A stretch of 59,216 nucleotides of DNA from positions 1 through 59,216 of the forward strand of contig JALWTK010000101.1 in assembly GCA_027082875.1 (NCBI GenBank). Reading direction: 5' to 3'. The translations under genes and the position numbers were made by a program. Of the stretch, positions 1 to 9,684 are shown one piece after another. Below the pieces are notes generated by a model. It was given only the letters and a program-made list of their open reading frames with translations, ran no database searches and was not told where the DNA came from. The DNA is from Sulfurimonas sp. Lineage in GTDB: Bacteria; Campylobacterota; Campylobacteria; Campylobacterales; Sulfurimonadaceae. Numbering within the stretch: the first letter of the stretch is position 1; every line of letters begins with the position of its first letter.

Positions 1-51
1 CGTTGAAGCTAACGCTGTCTCACTATCATCTACAAATATTACTAATGGCAT
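1..51 (-). CDS. Response regulator receiver protein, 5'-terminal fragment
   Basis: Only the first 17 codons lie in the window; the gene continues off the left edge. The start is ATG at 51-49 on the minus strand, with AAGGA about 8 bases upstream. The peptide MPLVIFVDDSETALAST has the hydrophobic first strand followed by the paired acidic residues (VDDS) that open CheY-type receiver domains. It begins 22 bases after the cheR stop, so it belongs to the chemosensory operon. It could be a stand-alone CheY-like protein or the start of a larger regulator; the window cannot tell. Confidence 0.75.
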   Translation of the reverse strand, partial: MPLVIFVDDSETALAST

Positions 52-73
52 AATTTTATCCTTAATTTAAATT

Positions 74-904
74 TTATTTTTGGTATATTAAAGTATTGTC
101 AATTTTTTTCGCATTAAATACGGAAACAATTCGACTCATATATTCAGCATGTCCTAAAAGAACATAACCACCTGGGTTGAGCATATCATAAAAGGTCATC
201 GCAACCTCTTTTCTTGATGCATCATCAAAATAGATAAGCATATTTCTTGAAAAGATAACATCAAACTTGCCTAATTTGCGCATCTGTGCCTTATCAAAAA
301 TATTAGCTACTTGAAAATCAACACTTCCTTTGAGATCGTCTCCGAGCTCATATCCTAATGGTTTTTTCACAAACCACTTATTTAAAATTGGCTTTGGTAT
401 CGCATGTACAGAACGATCACTATACTTCGCAATCTCTGCTTTTTTAATAACAGTAGAGTCAATATCAATACCAACTACTTCAATATCTCTCTCCTCAACA
501 ACTCTCCCCTCTTCTACGATATGAAGTATCATAGAGTATGGCTCTTCTCCAGTTGAACACGGAGATGAGAGTATGCGTAGTGTTTTTGAAGCTGGCATTT
601 TTTTATGAAGTTCAGGAAGTATAGAGTTCACCAAGACTTCAAACTGATCTTTTTCTCTAAAAAAGTATGTCTCATTAACTGTAACTGCATTCATAAGCTC
701 TTGAAACTCTAAACCATCTTTATCTTCAAAGCGAAGTTTGAAAAAGTACTTACGAAAATTGTCTAAGCCTAACTCTGCGGAGCGTTTATCTATGTACTTC
801 GCAATCTTGTCAAAATGCTTATCAACCTCTAAACTAATTCCACTTTTTCTATAGATAAACTCTCCGATTTTTGTAAAGTTTTCTTTAGATAATAGATGAG
901 CCAT
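74..904 (-). CDS. cheR: Chemotaxis protein methyltransferase CheR
   Basis: S-adenosylmethionine-dependent methyltransferase that methylates glutamates of chemoreceptors for adaptation in the cytoplasm. At 276 residues it has the usual CheR length. An N-terminal helical domain (about 1-75) precedes the Rossmann-type catalytic domain. Visible CheR motifs are NETYFFRE (77-84), CSTGEEPYS (116-124, SAM-binding loop), GIDID (145-149) and FDVIFSRNMLIYFD (214-227). There is no C-terminal TPR extension and no recognisable pentapeptide-binding insert. It lies 4 bases after the HEAT-repeat gene and is cotranscribed with cheB upstream. Campylobacter also encodes CheR with CheB, but there CheB lacks the receiver domain that is present here. 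Confidence 0.97.
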   Translation of the reverse strand: MAHLLSKENFTKIGEFIYRKSGISLEVDKHFDKIAKYIDKRSAELGLDNFRKYFFKLRFEDKDGLEFQELMNAVTVNETYFFREKDQFEVLVNSILPELHKKMPASKTLRILSSPCSTGEEPYSMILHIVEEGRVVEERDIEVVGIDIDSTVIKKAEIAKYSDRSVHAIPKPILNKWFVKKPLGYELGDDLKGSVDFQVANIFDKAQMRKLGKFDVIFSRNMLIYFDDASRKEVAMTFYDMLNPGGYVLLGHAEYMSRIVSVFNAKKIDNTLIYQK

Positions 905-908
905 AACC

Positions 909-1532
909 TTACCCTTTTATAAGTGCTATAGCACCATCAACAGCAAACTCAACATAGAACTCACCAGAGAAGCGTTCCTTAAGAGATTCTAGAAGTGGTA
1001 TATCCTCCACTTCTCCTATTTCACCCATATAATCAACTGCTGTCATAGCAACATTGATATCTTCTTCTGTCTGCAGTAACTCAACAAGCATCTCACGTGA
1101 CTCAGCAAAATCAACATCACCAAGAACATTAATAGCAAAGATTCTTAAGTCTCTGTCTTCACCAATTAAAAATTTAACGATATAGTACTTAATGGATGCA
1201 CCAAAATCACGAAGCATTGAGATACCAAGATTACGTATATAGGCATTTTCAAGCTTTAGTAACTCCATAATCTTTTCAATAGGTGCTTCATCTGGATCCA
1301 TAGAAGAGATAGTAGAAGCTATCTTTGTAGAAACATTTTTATGCGTATCTTCTTGATGAATATAGTCTACAAGAAAATCACCACCACCATGAAATTTCAC
1401 AATCTCTTCAATAATATAATCTTTATCTGCATCTTCATCAGTATTTTCAAATGCTTCTATCGCTTCATCTAAAGTAGCATAATGTTCTAACTCAACAATA
1501 TCTTGTTTCTCATGTCTTTTTACTAATGCCAT
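909..1532 (-). CDS. HEAT-repeat protein in chemosensory operon
   Basis: A 207-residue soluble acidic protein with no signal peptide or membrane segment. From about residue 80 it consists of repeated paired helices of HEAT/PBS-lyase type, with units such as IRNLGISMLRDFG, LRIFAINVLGDVD and VAMTAVDYMGEIG about 30 residues apart. Such alpha-solenoids act as protein-binding scaffolds. The first 60 residues are highly acidic (DEAIEAFENTDEDADKDYI) and may be a separate contact surface. It sits between cheB and cheR, so a role in organising or tuning the adaptation enzymes is plausible, but that is inference from position. No catalytic residues are evident. Confidence 0.8.
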   Translation of the reverse strand: MALVKRHEKQDIVELEHYATLDEAIEAFENTDEDADKDYIIEEIVKFHGGGDFLVDYIHQEDTHKNVSTKIASTISSMDPDEAPIEKIMELLKLENAYIRNLGISMLRDFGASIKYYIVKFLIGEDRDLRIFAINVLGDVDFAESREMLVELLQTEEDINVAMTAVDYMGEIGEVEDIPLLESLKERFSGEFYVEFAVDGAIALIKG

Positions 1533-1550
1533 TTGTTTTCCTCCTATGCT

Positions 1551-2621
1551 CTATCTAAGTGCTGCTATTTTTCTAAGAATAGCAGGAAAAGCTAGCTGTT
1601 CTAAAACACCACCTCTCTCATAAGCCTCTTTAGGCATACCATAAACTGTAGCACTCTCTTCACTTTCACCAAGAGTGTATGCTCCAGCTTTTTTCAAAGC
1701 CACCATTGCATCAGCACCATCATCACCGATACCAGTTAAAATAACACCAACCAAATCTTTGCCCTCAAAAACTTCTAAAGCACTTTTCATCATTTCATTT
1801 ACACTTGGCTGAAAGAAGTTATCACCTTTTTTACTATCTTCACGAAGGACTACCTTACCAGATACTTTTTTAGCAAAGTTCATATGAACTCCACCTTTGG
1901 CAACATATATATGTCCAGGTAAAAGTTCCATATTTTGCTTTGTCTCTTGTACACTAAGACTTGAAGCACGATCTAGTCTCTGGGCAAAGGCAGCAGTAAA
2001 CTGCTCTGGCATATGCTGAACTATACATACAGTATGTTTAAAGTCAGCAGGAAAAGCTGAACATATTTGCTCAATCAATCCTGGTCCACCCGTTGAAGAA
2101 CCTATGAGTATCACTTTTTCAATATCTTTAGAGCTACGAGTTTCAACAACAGCTCTCTCTTGCGGCTCTGGAGTAGCACGATGTCTTTCACGTCGTGGAG
2201 GTTGCGCAAGTTTTCGTTTAAGACGTCTTGGAGATATACGACTTAACGACTTTATTTTTTCTAAGATCTCTTCACGATTCTCATTTTTCCCAACATTCAT
2301 AGTTCCAGGTTTAGCGATGAAATCAACCGCACCTAAATCAAGGGCATCCATAGTTATAGTTGCATCAGCAGTTGTAAGAGAACTCACCATAAGTATGGCA
2401 CTAGGCTTCTCCTGCATTATTTGACGAACAGCTTCTATTCCGTCCATTACAGGCATATTAATATCCATTGTAATGACATCATATTGCTCACTAGTTGCCT
2501 TATCTACAGCTTCTTGACCATTTCTTGCAGTCTCTATCTCAAAACCAAGAGTCTCTATCATCTGTGTTAGCTGCTTTCTAACAAGTGCTGAATCATCTAC
2601 TATTAGTACTTTTTTAGCCAT
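1551..2621 (-). CDS. cheB: Chemotaxis response regulator protein-glutamate methylesterase CheB
   Basis: Removes methyl groups from, and deamidates, chemoreceptor glutamates. It is a full two-domain CheB of 356 residues. The receiver domain (about 1-125) has acidic pocket D9/D10, phospho-acceptor D53 in TMDINMPVMDG and the conserved lysine K104. A basic linker (about 130-165, rich in Arg and Pro) leads to the methylesterase domain. That domain has the catalytic Ser176 in GSSTGG, His203 in QHMP and Asp301 in GIGDDGADAM. Its start overlaps the end of the triple-CheW gene by 8 bases, indicating translational coupling. The intact receiver implies phosphorylation control by a CheA that is not in this window. 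Confidence 0.97.
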   Translation of the reverse strand: MAKKVLIVDDSALVRKQLTQMIETLGFEIETARNGQEAVDKATSEQYDVITMDINMPVMDGIEAVRQIMQEKPSAILMVSSLTTADATITMDALDLGAVDFIAKPGTMNVGKNENREEILEKIKSLSRISPRRLKRKLAQPPRRERHRATPEPQERAVVETRSSKDIEKVILIGSSTGGPGLIEQICSAFPADFKHTVCIVQHMPEQFTAAFAQRLDRASSLSVQETKQNMELLPGHIYVAKGGVHMNFAKKVSGKVVLREDSKKGDNFFQPSVNEMMKSALEVFEGKDLVGVILTGIGDDGADAMVALKKAGAYTLGESEESATVYGMPKEAYERGGVLEQLAFPAILRKIAALR

Positions 2622-3996
2622 CTACATGCTCCGAATTTACTATTTTTTCTATATCTATAGATAGGATAAGTCTCTTTCCATTATCCAGATGAAGAACACT
2701 ATTAAAATACCCTTCACTCTCCTCTTTTATATCCTTTTTTTCAATACTCATAATATCACTCACACTATCTACTATAAAACCAATACGGTTATCCTCAATA
2801 TTACAGATAATAATCTTAGACTCTTCAGTAATCACAGTTGGAAGATTTAACTTCTCAAAAAGAGAAACTGTTGCTACTATTTGACCTCTAATATTAATAA
2901 TTCCATCAATATATTCTTCTGTAAATGCAACCTTTGTCGAATCAACTATATCTATTATCTCATTCACATAGTCTACATCAAAAGCATACTCTTTTTGTGC
3001 AAGCTTAAAGACTATTACTTCTTTTGCATACTCTTTTGTAGTTTCAGCTTCATTTTGTATCTCTGCTTTTGTATCTACAAAAGTCTCATTTTGCATCAAA
3101 ATTTCATCGATGAGTTTATCATCAAAAAAAGAGATCAGCATATTTTCATCATGAATGACACCCGCTATTTTATTGCCTTCAAATGCTTCACTCATATACT
3201 CAATATTTTTAAGGGCTATATTTTTAATATCTATAATACTATCTATTAAGAGTCCTATTTTTTTATCTTTATAAGAAACAACTAAGATCCTATTTGTTTC
3301 ACTATTTATTGCTTCAAAGCCATAGTAAATACGAAGATCAATAACCATCAGCAACTCTTCTCTAAGAGTAATAAGCCCTAAAACTTCATCAGAAGTTCCA
3401 GAAATATCTGTATATTCTGTATCTGCTAAAATAATCTCTTGTAAAAAATCAATATCCAAAGCATACTTTTCATTTTCCATTGCAAAGATTAAAAATCGCT
3501 TATTCTCTTCTTCTTTTAGTGTATTGTCTTTTATCTTTCCGGCTACTATCTCTTTTGATTCTATCGAGACTTTACTCATTTTTGAGAACATCTCTTCTAA
3601 AGAGAGTACTTGCACTAAAATATTATCATACTTATAAATAGCGATAACAGGATCATCTTCAGTATCTATATATTCTATATTTTTTTGATCAATTTCTACA
3701 GTATTATATACATCATTTACAAGAAGTGTATTTGAAGAAACATCATCATTGAGACTAATTATTCTTGCCTTTGGATCAGAGAGATCTACTTCTGGCATAT
3801 TAAGAAGTAGATTCATATCTACCATAGAAACTACACCACCTCCAACAGAGCATAAACCTCTTACACCAAATGGACGTAAAGGTAGAGGCATTAAGTCTGG
3901 AACTCGTGAAATTTGGCTTATATCTTCAGTAGATATACCATAATTTTCATGAGCATTTTTAATAATTAAAATCTCATCAACTTGCATAGTGTTCAC
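2614..3996 (-). CDS. Triple CheW-domain scaffold protein
   Basis: A 460-residue soluble protein made of three consecutive CheW-like domains, at about residues 5-140, 167-300 and 326-455, joined by short acidic linkers. CheW couples receptors to the kinase CheA in the array lattice. The third domain keeps the classic signature (DGIINIRGQIVATVSLF, 364-380), the second has GLITLREELLMVIDL (207-221), and the first has VRGLCSVGGGVVSMVDM (45-61). No histidine-phosphotransfer or kinase domain is present, so it is not CheA. It lies 6 bases after the MCP gene and overlaps cheB. Family knowledge makes it an array adaptor; why three copies are fused is unknown. Confidence 0.92.
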   Translation of the reverse strand: MNTMQVDEILIIKNAHENYGISTEDISQISRVPDLMPLPLRPFGVRGLCSVGGGVVSMVDMNLLLNMPEVDLSDPKARIISLNDDVSSNTLLVNDVYNTVEIDQKNIEYIDTEDDPVIAIYKYDNILVQVLSLEEMFSKMSKVSIESKEIVAGKIKDNTLKEEENKRFLIFAMENEKYALDIDFLQEIILADTEYTDISGTSDEVLGLITLREELLMVIDLRIYYGFEAINSETNRILVVSYKDKKIGLLIDSIIDIKNIALKNIEYMSEAFEGNKIAGVIHDENMLISFFDDKLIDEILMQNETFVDTKAEIQNEAETTKEYAKEVIVFKLAQKEYAFDVDYVNEIIDIVDSTKVAFTEEYIDGIINIRGQIVATVSLFEKLNLPTVITEESKIIICNIEDNRIGFIVDSVSDIMSIEKKDIKEESEGYFNSVLHLDNGKRLILSIDIEKIVNSEHVDG

Positions 3997-4002
3997 CTAC
4001 TT

Positions 4003-5892
4003 TTACCCTTGTTGTAGCTCATCTGCCATAACTGCTAACTCTTCAACACCTTCACTAATATGTGTTACAGTGTCGATAATAAGTTCACTTGCTTTACGAG
4101 ACTCACTTGCATTTCTTGCACTAAGTTCTACAGCTTTTTGAATCTCATTAATACCAATCATAACCTGATTCATACCTTCAAGGTTTTGATCATTTGTAGC
4201 TTTAAGTCCTGTATATTTATCAAGTAAATCAACAAGTAATTCTGTAATTACTATAATGTCATTCACTAAAGAGTTAATGTTAGCTTCTTCTGTCCCTTGA
4301 GAGTGTAGTAAATCATTCCAATCACCCTTCACTGTATCAATTTCAGAGTTCATTGACTCTACAATATCATTGATCTTTTCTGTATTGCTCTCTGAATCTT
4401 TTGCTAAGTTTCTAATATCTGCACTTACTACAGCAAAACCTTTTCCAAAGTCTCCAGCACGAGCAGCTTCAATACTTCCACTAATAGCAAGCATATTAAG
4501 TTGTACGATTGAATTAGAGATATTTCCAACTGTTTTATCTACACTTTTTGTCTCTTTTACTATAACATTTAACTCTGTTGCTGCACTATTACCTTGAGAG
4601 ATAGAGTCAGAAAAAGAGCTCTTAATCTCAACAACTGAAGATTTTACTTCATTAAAAGAGATTTTTAAAAGATCAAAGTTTCTTCTTGCAATCTCTATTA
4701 GCTTGTCAATATCTTTTGCTGTACCTAAACCTGCTTCAACAAGTTCTTTATTATTTAAAGCACTCTGGTTCGTACTTTGTGAAGAGTCTTCCATCTGGTT
4801 AAGTGAACTCGTAACATCTTCAAGTGCATTTTGAATCTCATCCATAGATGCACCAATAGTATCTGCACTCATTGCGATGTCTTCTGCAGATTTCATTGTG
4901 TCTGTTGAGTACTTTAACTCCTCAGCTTGACTTGAGAGTTCCTTAATGTCATCTTCAGTTTGAGCAAGTGCATCTGACTGTACTTCTATAGAGTTAAGAG
5001 TACGTTCTACTGAGAGTGCTATCTCACTAGAAGCTTGTGCTATTTCGACTGAACCATCATTGATTTTTTCTATAAAATCACCAAGCTGTGTAGTGTAAGA
5101 ACCTATACTTCTCGCTGCCTCTACCGAGTAAACAGCAATTTTTGTAAGTTCTTCCATTTTTAGTGCAAGTTCATTACCCTTTATTCCATTCCCTGAAATA
5201 GTACCCGTTGTAGCACCAATACTGTTGATAATACTATCTATACTTCCTTGAATCTTATTGACAAGTTCAGAAATAAACTCTGCATTTTTTTCACTCTCAC
5301 CGGCTAAAGCACGTGTTTCATCAGCAACAACTGCAAAACCTTTTCCATGCTCTTTTGCACGACTCGCTTCAATAGCAGCATTGAGTGCAAGAAGGTTTGT
5401 CTGATCTGCAATCTTAGCGATAAAACCAACTGCATTCCCAATGTTCTGTGAAGATTCTTTAAGCTCTTCACTCTTTGTTGAAGACTCTTTTGCAACTGTC
5501 ACGGCATTACCCATTCGCTCAACACTTACATTGATTTTACCAACCGCAGCCATAATGTTATCACCAGCAGAAATAGTTGAAGCTGCTACTGCATTAATCG
5601 TGCTTGTCATTTTATTGATGTTTGAACTAATATTTTTTACATTTGAGAGAGCTTGCTCACTTGCACCACTATTTTCTTCTGCTGCAGTAGCGATCTGTTC
5701 CATAGAAGATTTTAGCTGTTCTATAGCACTTACACTCTCTTGTGCATTATCTAAGATGCTCATAGAGACACCTGCGATACTTTCACTGATCTGTTGTTGC
5801 TTTGCTAATGTTCTCTGCTTGCGTTTATCTGTGCCACCTGAAGAGACTACACTGTGAGATGAAGACGAACTTCCTTTTTTCATTAATGCCAT
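4003..5892 (-). CDS. Soluble methyl-accepting chemotaxis protein with two signalling tips
   Basis: A 629-residue receptor with no transmembrane segment, so cytoplasmic. After a Ser-rich, Lys-rich N-terminus (1-35) it is almost wholly heptad-repeat helix. A canonical hairpin tip that contacts CheA/CheW lies at about 155-200 ([20 protein letters not shown], then [15 protein letters not shown]). A second, more divergent tip lies at about 455-505 ([20 protein letters not shown], then [13 protein letters not shown]). There is no ligand-binding domain in the chain. The PAS protein 17 bases upstream is the likely sensor module, as in bipartite CetB/CetA energy taxis of Campylobacter; CetA, however, is membrane-bound and single-tipped. 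Confidence 0.93.
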   Translation of the reverse strand: MALMKKGSSSSSHSVVSSGGTDKRKQRTLAKQQQISESIAGVSMSILDNAQESVSAIEQLKSSMEQIATAAEENSGASEQALSNVKNISSNINKMTSTINAVAASTISAGDNIMAAVGKINVSVERMGNAVTVAKESSTKSEELKESSQNIGNAVGFIAKIADQTNLLALNAAIEASRAKEHGKGFAVVADETRALAGESEKNAEFISELVNKIQGSIDSIINSIGATTGTISGNGIKGNELALKMEELTKIAVYSVEAARSIGSYTTQLGDFIEKINDGSVEIAQASSEIALSVERTLNSIEVQSDALAQTEDDIKELSSQAEELKYSTDTMKSAEDIAMSADTIGASMDEIQNALEDVTSSLNQMEDSSQSTNQSALNNKELVEAGLGTAKDIDKLIEIARRNFDLLKISFNEVKSSVVEIKSSFSDSISQGNSAATELNVIVKETKSVDKTVGNISNSIVQLNMLAISGSIEAARAGDFGKGFAVVSADIRNLAKDSESNTEKINDIVESMNSEIDTVKGDWNDLLHSQGTEEANINSLVNDIIVITELLVDLLDKYTGLKATNDQNLEGMNQVMIGINEIQKAVELSARNASESRKASELIIDTVTHISEGVEELAVMADELQQG

Positions 5893-5909
5893 TATATTTT
5901 CCTTTTCTC

Positions 5910-6341
5910 TTAATCTAGTGTTGCGTAAAGCTCTTGAGCTTTTTGAATATCTTCACGTGAAGGTTTTACTCTAATCGATACATATTTAGTGTTTCCATTT
6001 TTATCAATAGAACGAAGTACAGTTGCATATACCCAGTAGTGTCCACCACCTTTTCGAGAGTTCTTTACATAACCCGTCCAAAAACCTTTAGACTGAACAT
6101 CATCCCAAAGAGACTTAAATGCCGCTCTTGGCATATCTGGATGTCTTACTACATTATGTGGTTGTCCTATAAGATCTTCTTCTTTCATATTTGCTATTTT
6201 ATAAAATGAGTCACTTGCATAAGTCACTATACCTTTTTCATCTGTTTCTGAAAGTAGATAGAGATCATTAAAGAGTACTTCACCATCATCTAAGAAAGTC
6301 AAACCTTCCGTACTTATATCATTCTTATTATTTTTCGACAC
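5910..6341 (-). CDS. PAS-domain sensor, Aer/CetB-like
   Basis: A 143-residue single PAS domain protein with no membrane anchor. The start is GTG at 6341, preceded by TGGAGG with a 7-base spacer. The core contains the Aer-type signature [11 protein letters not shown] (61-71) and later [11 protein letters not shown], typical of FAD- or haem-binding redox PAS domains of aerotaxis sensors. It heads the chemosensory operon and precedes the soluble MCP by 17 bases, so it probably supplies sensory input to it in trans, as CetB does for CetA in Campylobacter jejuni. The cofactor is not determinable from sequence; FAD is the family expectation. Confidence 0.9.
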   Translation of the reverse strand: MSKNNKNDISTEGLTFLDDGEVLFNDLYLLSETDEKGIVTYASDSFYKIANMKEEDLIGQPHNVVRHPDMPRAAFKSLWDDVQSKGFWTGYVKNSRKGGGHYWVYATVLRSIDKNGNTKYVSIRVKPSREDIQKAQELYATLD

Positions 6342-6556
6342 AATAAACCTCCAATAAAATCAAATTACACAAATCTTACTATGTCGAAACTAAAAGAGAA
6401 TTGAATTTACAAAAAAAATTTAACAATTATATACTTCATGGGAGTATTTAGAGAATAGTAGGATAATAGGGTCACAATGATGTTATCTAGTGTTTATATT
6501 TTAGAAGAATTATAAGTTTTTATAATTTTAAAGAGAAAAGGGATTAAGAAGAGAAA

Positions 6557-6587
6557 TTTCAGTCTAAGAAAAGTTCTTAAACTGAAA
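6557..6587 (-). terminator. Hairpin terminator downstream of rpsO
   Basis: Arms TTTCAGT (6557-6563) and ACTGAAA (6581-6587) pair perfectly. They continue after one mismatch with TAAGAA (6565-6570) against TTCTTA (6574-6579) around a 3-base loop. Read on the minus strand it lies 13 bases after the rpsO stop and is followed by a pyrimidine-rich tract (TTTCTCTTCTT). It probably insulates rpsO from the chemosensory operon. The remaining space up to 6342 holds only AT-rich sequence and presumably the promoter of the PAS gene. Confidence 0.75.
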
Positions 6588-6599
6588 AGAGTGTGCTAA

Positions 6600-6875
6600 C
6601 TAGATGTTGTCACGGATTTCAAGAGCGTCAACGAGTTTCATGTAAGCATCTTTGTTCTTACGTTTGAAGTATCTCATTAAGCGACGACGTTGACCAACAA
6701 GTTTAAGAAGTCCTAAACGTGATGCATGATCTTTTTTGAACACTTTTAAGTGCTCAGTTAACTCTGCAATTCTTGTAGTTAATAATGCAATTTGAACTTC
6801 ACTTGAACCAGTGTCGTTTTCATTACGTCCGTATTTTGTAACAATTTCTTGTATTTTAGCCGAATCTAAAGCCAT
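6600..6875 (-). CDS. rpsO: 30S ribosomal protein S15
   Basis: A 91-residue primary 16S rRNA-binding protein of the small subunit platform. The family signatures [21 protein letters not shown] (split around residues 23-43) and [21 protein letters not shown] are complete, and the length is standard. It is divergent from the Rrf2/flhA pair. The neighbourhood matches Campylobacter and Helicobacter, where rpsO lies near flhA. Confidence 0.99.
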   Translation of the reverse strand: MALDSAKIQEIVTKYGRNENDTGSSEVQIALLTTRIAELTEHLKVFKKDHASRLGLLKLVGQRRRLMRYFKRKNKDAYMKLVDALEIRDNI

Positions 6876-7055
6876 AATAGCCTCCTGATGGGTATAGTTA
6901 TCTAACGTTCACACACTTGTACTTTAGTACTTATGTAAAGTTGAAATGGAATTATAGCCAAATTATTCTTGAAATGCTAGTTCATCATGATTATTCATGT
7001 AGTTTTAGGTTTTTTAGATATAATAAAAGTTCTAAATAATTATAAAGAAAAAAAT

Positions 7056-7460
7056 ATGCTAATAACTCGTGCTAGTGAGTATGCGATACTCTCTTTAATA
7101 CTTCTTTGCTCATCTGACGAACCTATGGATAGTGAGACTCTCTCTCGTGAGCTGAGCATCCCTAAAAGTTTTTTAGCTAAGATACTCCAATCACTAGCAA
7201 AAAAAGGTATTCTCAAATCTTATAAAGGTGCTAAAGGTGGTTTTGCCCTAGATAAAATGCCACAAGAGATAAGTATGCTTGATGTCATGACAAGTGTTGA
7301 AGGAAAAGCACCAGCAGTTTTTGAGTGTGCACCTTCTGAGGATAATTGCCCTTCAAAAAGAGCAAACATATGTTCTATTTGGCCATTTCTTCATAAACTT
7401 CAAGGGAAGATAGACTCTTTTCTTGGTGAACTTACACTTGCAGACATTATAGAAGAGTAG
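7056..7460 (+). CDS. Rrf2-family transcriptional regulator
   Basis: A 134-residue winged-helix regulator. I place the start at ATG 7056 (MLITRASEYAILSLILL), because Rrf2 proteins begin exactly here; an upstream in-frame ATG at 6987 would add 23 non-homologous residues. The helix-turn-helix spans about 25-60 with SKSFLAKIL-type recognition residues and the typical KGAKGGF wing. Three cysteines (91, 98, 106) sit where IscR, NsrR and RsrR carry their iron-sulfur ligands, so cluster-based sensing of redox state, NO or iron is plausible. It ends 9 bases before flhA. The same pairing occurs in Campylobacter jejuni. Confidence 0.92.
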   Translation: MLITRASEYAILSLILLCSSDEPMDSETLSRELSIPKSFLAKILQSLAKKGILKSYKGAKGGFALDKMPQEISMLDVMTSVEGKAPAVFECAPSEDNCPSKRANICSIWPFLHKLQGKIDSFLGELTLADIIEE

Positions 7461-7469
7461 AGAAAAAAC

Positions 7470-9641
7470 TTGGCAAGAAAACTCACCTTTAAACAGCAAA
7501 TCGGTACAGCACTTAACTTTTTACTTGGACAAAAAGATCTTAGTGTCGTTGTTTTCGTTATGGCAATTCTTGCCATTATCATTGTACCTCTTCCTTCTGC
7601 TGTTTTAGATATTTTGCTTACTGTTTCTATGGCAATGGCTGTTCTCATTTTGCTTATCTCTCTCTATATTCCTAAACCAACGGATCTGACTACTTTTCCA
7701 ACACTTATTCTTATCCTTACACTTTTTCGACTCTCGCTAAATATCGCTACTACAAGGATGATTTTAAGTCATGGAAGTGAAGGACCAGCTGCTATGAGTG
7801 AGATTATTACCTCCTTTGGTAACTTTGTAGTTGGGGGAAATTTTGTCATTGGTATCATTGTATTTGCTATCTTAGTACTTATAAACTTTATGGTTATTAC
7901 CAAGGGTTCTACTAGAGTTGCAGAGGTTGCAGCACGTTTCGTCCTCGACTCTATGCCAGGAAAACAGATGGCCGTTGATGCGGACTTAAATGCAGGGCTT
8001 ATTGATGATGCCCAAGCTAAAGATCGCCGTGCAGAGATTCTACAGGATGCAAACTTTTATGGAGCTATGGATGGTTCGAGTAAGTTTGTAAAAGGAGATG
8101 CTGTTGCAGGTATCATCATCACCCTTATAAATATCATTGGTGGATTTCTCATAGGGGTATTCCAGCACGATATGGATGTAAGCGATGCTGCATCTACTTT
8201 TACACTACTTACTATAGGTGATGGGCTTGTTGGGCAGATTCCCGCACTTATTATCTCTACTGCAACGGGTATTATGATTACTAGAAGTTCTAGTGATGGG
8301 GATAACTTTGCTGAGGGAACTATCAACCAGATGGTTGGAAACTCAAAGATCATGATGATTGTTGGGTTTATTATGATTCTTTTCGCACTTGTTCCTGGTC
8401 TTCCTACAGCTTCTATGGGACTTGTTGGAATTCTTTTTGCCGTTCTTGGTTGGGCTATCTACAAATTCGATAAAGGTGAACTCTCTATCTTAGATGTTGA
8501 CAACCTCGTAGGTAACAAATCTAAAGCACAACTTGAAAAAGAGCATGAAGAGATCAAACCTAAAAAAAGCAGTGAAGAGATAGCACAAGAGGAGGAAGCT
8601 GCACTTGAAGATATTCTCAAAGTGGAGATGTTAGAGCTTACATTGGGGTATCAGCTTATTAAACTCGCAGATGCAAATCAAGGAGGAGATCTTCTTGAGC
8701 GTATCCGATCTATGCGTCGTAAAATTGCAAGTGATTTTGGTTTTTTAATGCCACAAGTCCGTATTCGTGACAACTTACATCTTCAACCGCAACAGTACCA
8801 GATACTTCTCAAGGGTATTAGTATAGGTGAAGGAACTATACAACCTGACAAGTTTCTCGCTATGGATAGTGGAATGGCAACCGGTGAAATAAATGGTGAT
8901 GCTACAAAAGAGCCTGCTTTTGGTCTTGATGCCCTATGGATTTATCCTGATGACAAAGAAGATGCCATCATCAACGGCTACACGGTAGTTGACCCTTCTA
9001 CTGTTATCTCTACGCATATGAGTGAGCTCATCAAACGCAATGCCGAAGAGCTTCTTACTCGACAAGAGGTTCAAGAACTTGTGGATAAGATCAAAGATAG
9101 CTTTCCTGTTATCGTGGACGATGTTCTCAAAGTTGCTTCTATCGGTCTTGTACAACGTGTCCTTAAAGCACTTCTTCATGAGAAAATCCCTCTTAAAGAT
9201 ATGCTTACTATCTTAGAGACTATCGCAGATATCGCAGAGTTTACGAAAAATGTAGAGCTCATTACTGAACAAGTTCGTGCAAAACTCTCACGTGTTATCA
9301 CACAGATGTACTCAAGTGAAGATGGAGTTATCAGACTACTTACCTTTGACACAGATACAGAACAGATGCTTTTACAAAAGTCTCAAGAACAAGATGGTGT
9401 TCGTAACCTCATGCTCAATGTCGGTGAGATAAACGGACTCATCCAAGCGACAAGCACAAAGGCTTCAGAGATCCTCCAAAAAGGTATCTCTCCAGTGATC
9501 GTTATCGTAGATCCTCAGCTTCGCCGTGGTGTTGCTGAGATATTTGAGCGCTTTTCTCTCGATGTTATCGTGCTCTCTCATGCAGAGATAGACTCTAGTG
9601 CTACATTTGAAGTACTTGGCTCTATTGCTATAAGTACCTAA
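7470..9641 (+). CDS. flhA: Flagellar export apparatus protein FlhA
   Basis: Inner-membrane component of the flagellar type III export gate. The 723 residues begin at a TTG codon (7470), 9 bases after the upstream gene. The N-terminal half has about eight membrane segments and the FHIPEP signature ([19 protein letters not shown]). From about residue 340 a soluble domain follows that binds chaperones and substrates. Length and architecture are complete. In Campylobacterota FlhA is also needed for the FlgSR-RpoN regulatory checkpoint of flagellar genes. Confidence 0.98.
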   Translation: MARKLTFKQQIGTALNFLLGQKDLSVVVFVMAILAIIIVPLPSAVLDILLTVSMAMAVLILLISLYIPKPTDLTTFPTLILILTLFRLSLNIATTRMILSHGSEGPAAMSEIITSFGNFVVGGNFVIGIIVFAILVLINFMVITKGSTRVAEVAARFVLDSMPGKQMAVDADLNAGLIDDAQAKDRRAEILQDANFYGAMDGSSKFVKGDAVAGIIITLINIIGGFLIGVFQHDMDVSDAASTFTLLTIGDGLVGQIPALIISTATGIMITRSSSDGDNFAEGTINQMVGNSKIMMIVGFIMILFALVPGLPTASMGLVGILFAVLGWAIYKFDKGELSILDVDNLVGNKSKAQLEKEHEEIKPKKSSEEIAQEEEAALEDILKVEMLELTLGYQLIKLADANQGGDLLERIRSMRRKIASDFGFLMPQVRIRDNLHLQPQQYQILLKGISIGEGTIQPDKFLAMDSGMATGEINGDATKEPAFGLDALWIYPDDKEDAIINGYTVVDPSTVISTHMSELIKRNAEELLTRQEVQELVDKIKDSFPVIVDDVLKVASIGLVQRVLKALLHEKIPLKDMLTILETIADIAEFTKNVELITEQVRAKLSRVITQMYSSEDGVIRLLTFDTDTEQMLLQKSQEQDGVRNLMLNVGEINGLIQATSTKASEILQKGISPVIVIVDPQLRRGVAEIFERFSLDVIVLSHAEIDSSATFEVLGSIAIST

Positions 9642-9684
9642 AGCACTCTAAACAACTTAAACTTTAAAAGGAAAATAATCAACT

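Noticed and set aside
2104-2424. Plus-strand open frame inside cheB
   Set aside because: Lies wholly opposite a clear gene with intact motifs; antisense shadow.
5441-5857. Open frame on the plus strand inside the MCP gene (138 residues)
   Set aside because: Shadow of the Ser/Ala/Glu-rich coiled-coil coding sequence; no ribosome site and no family resemblance.
6508-6527. AATTATAA/TTATAATT hairpin in the gap between rpsO and the PAS gene
   Set aside because: Pure AT, not positioned at the end of any gene beyond the rpsO terminator; likely chance.
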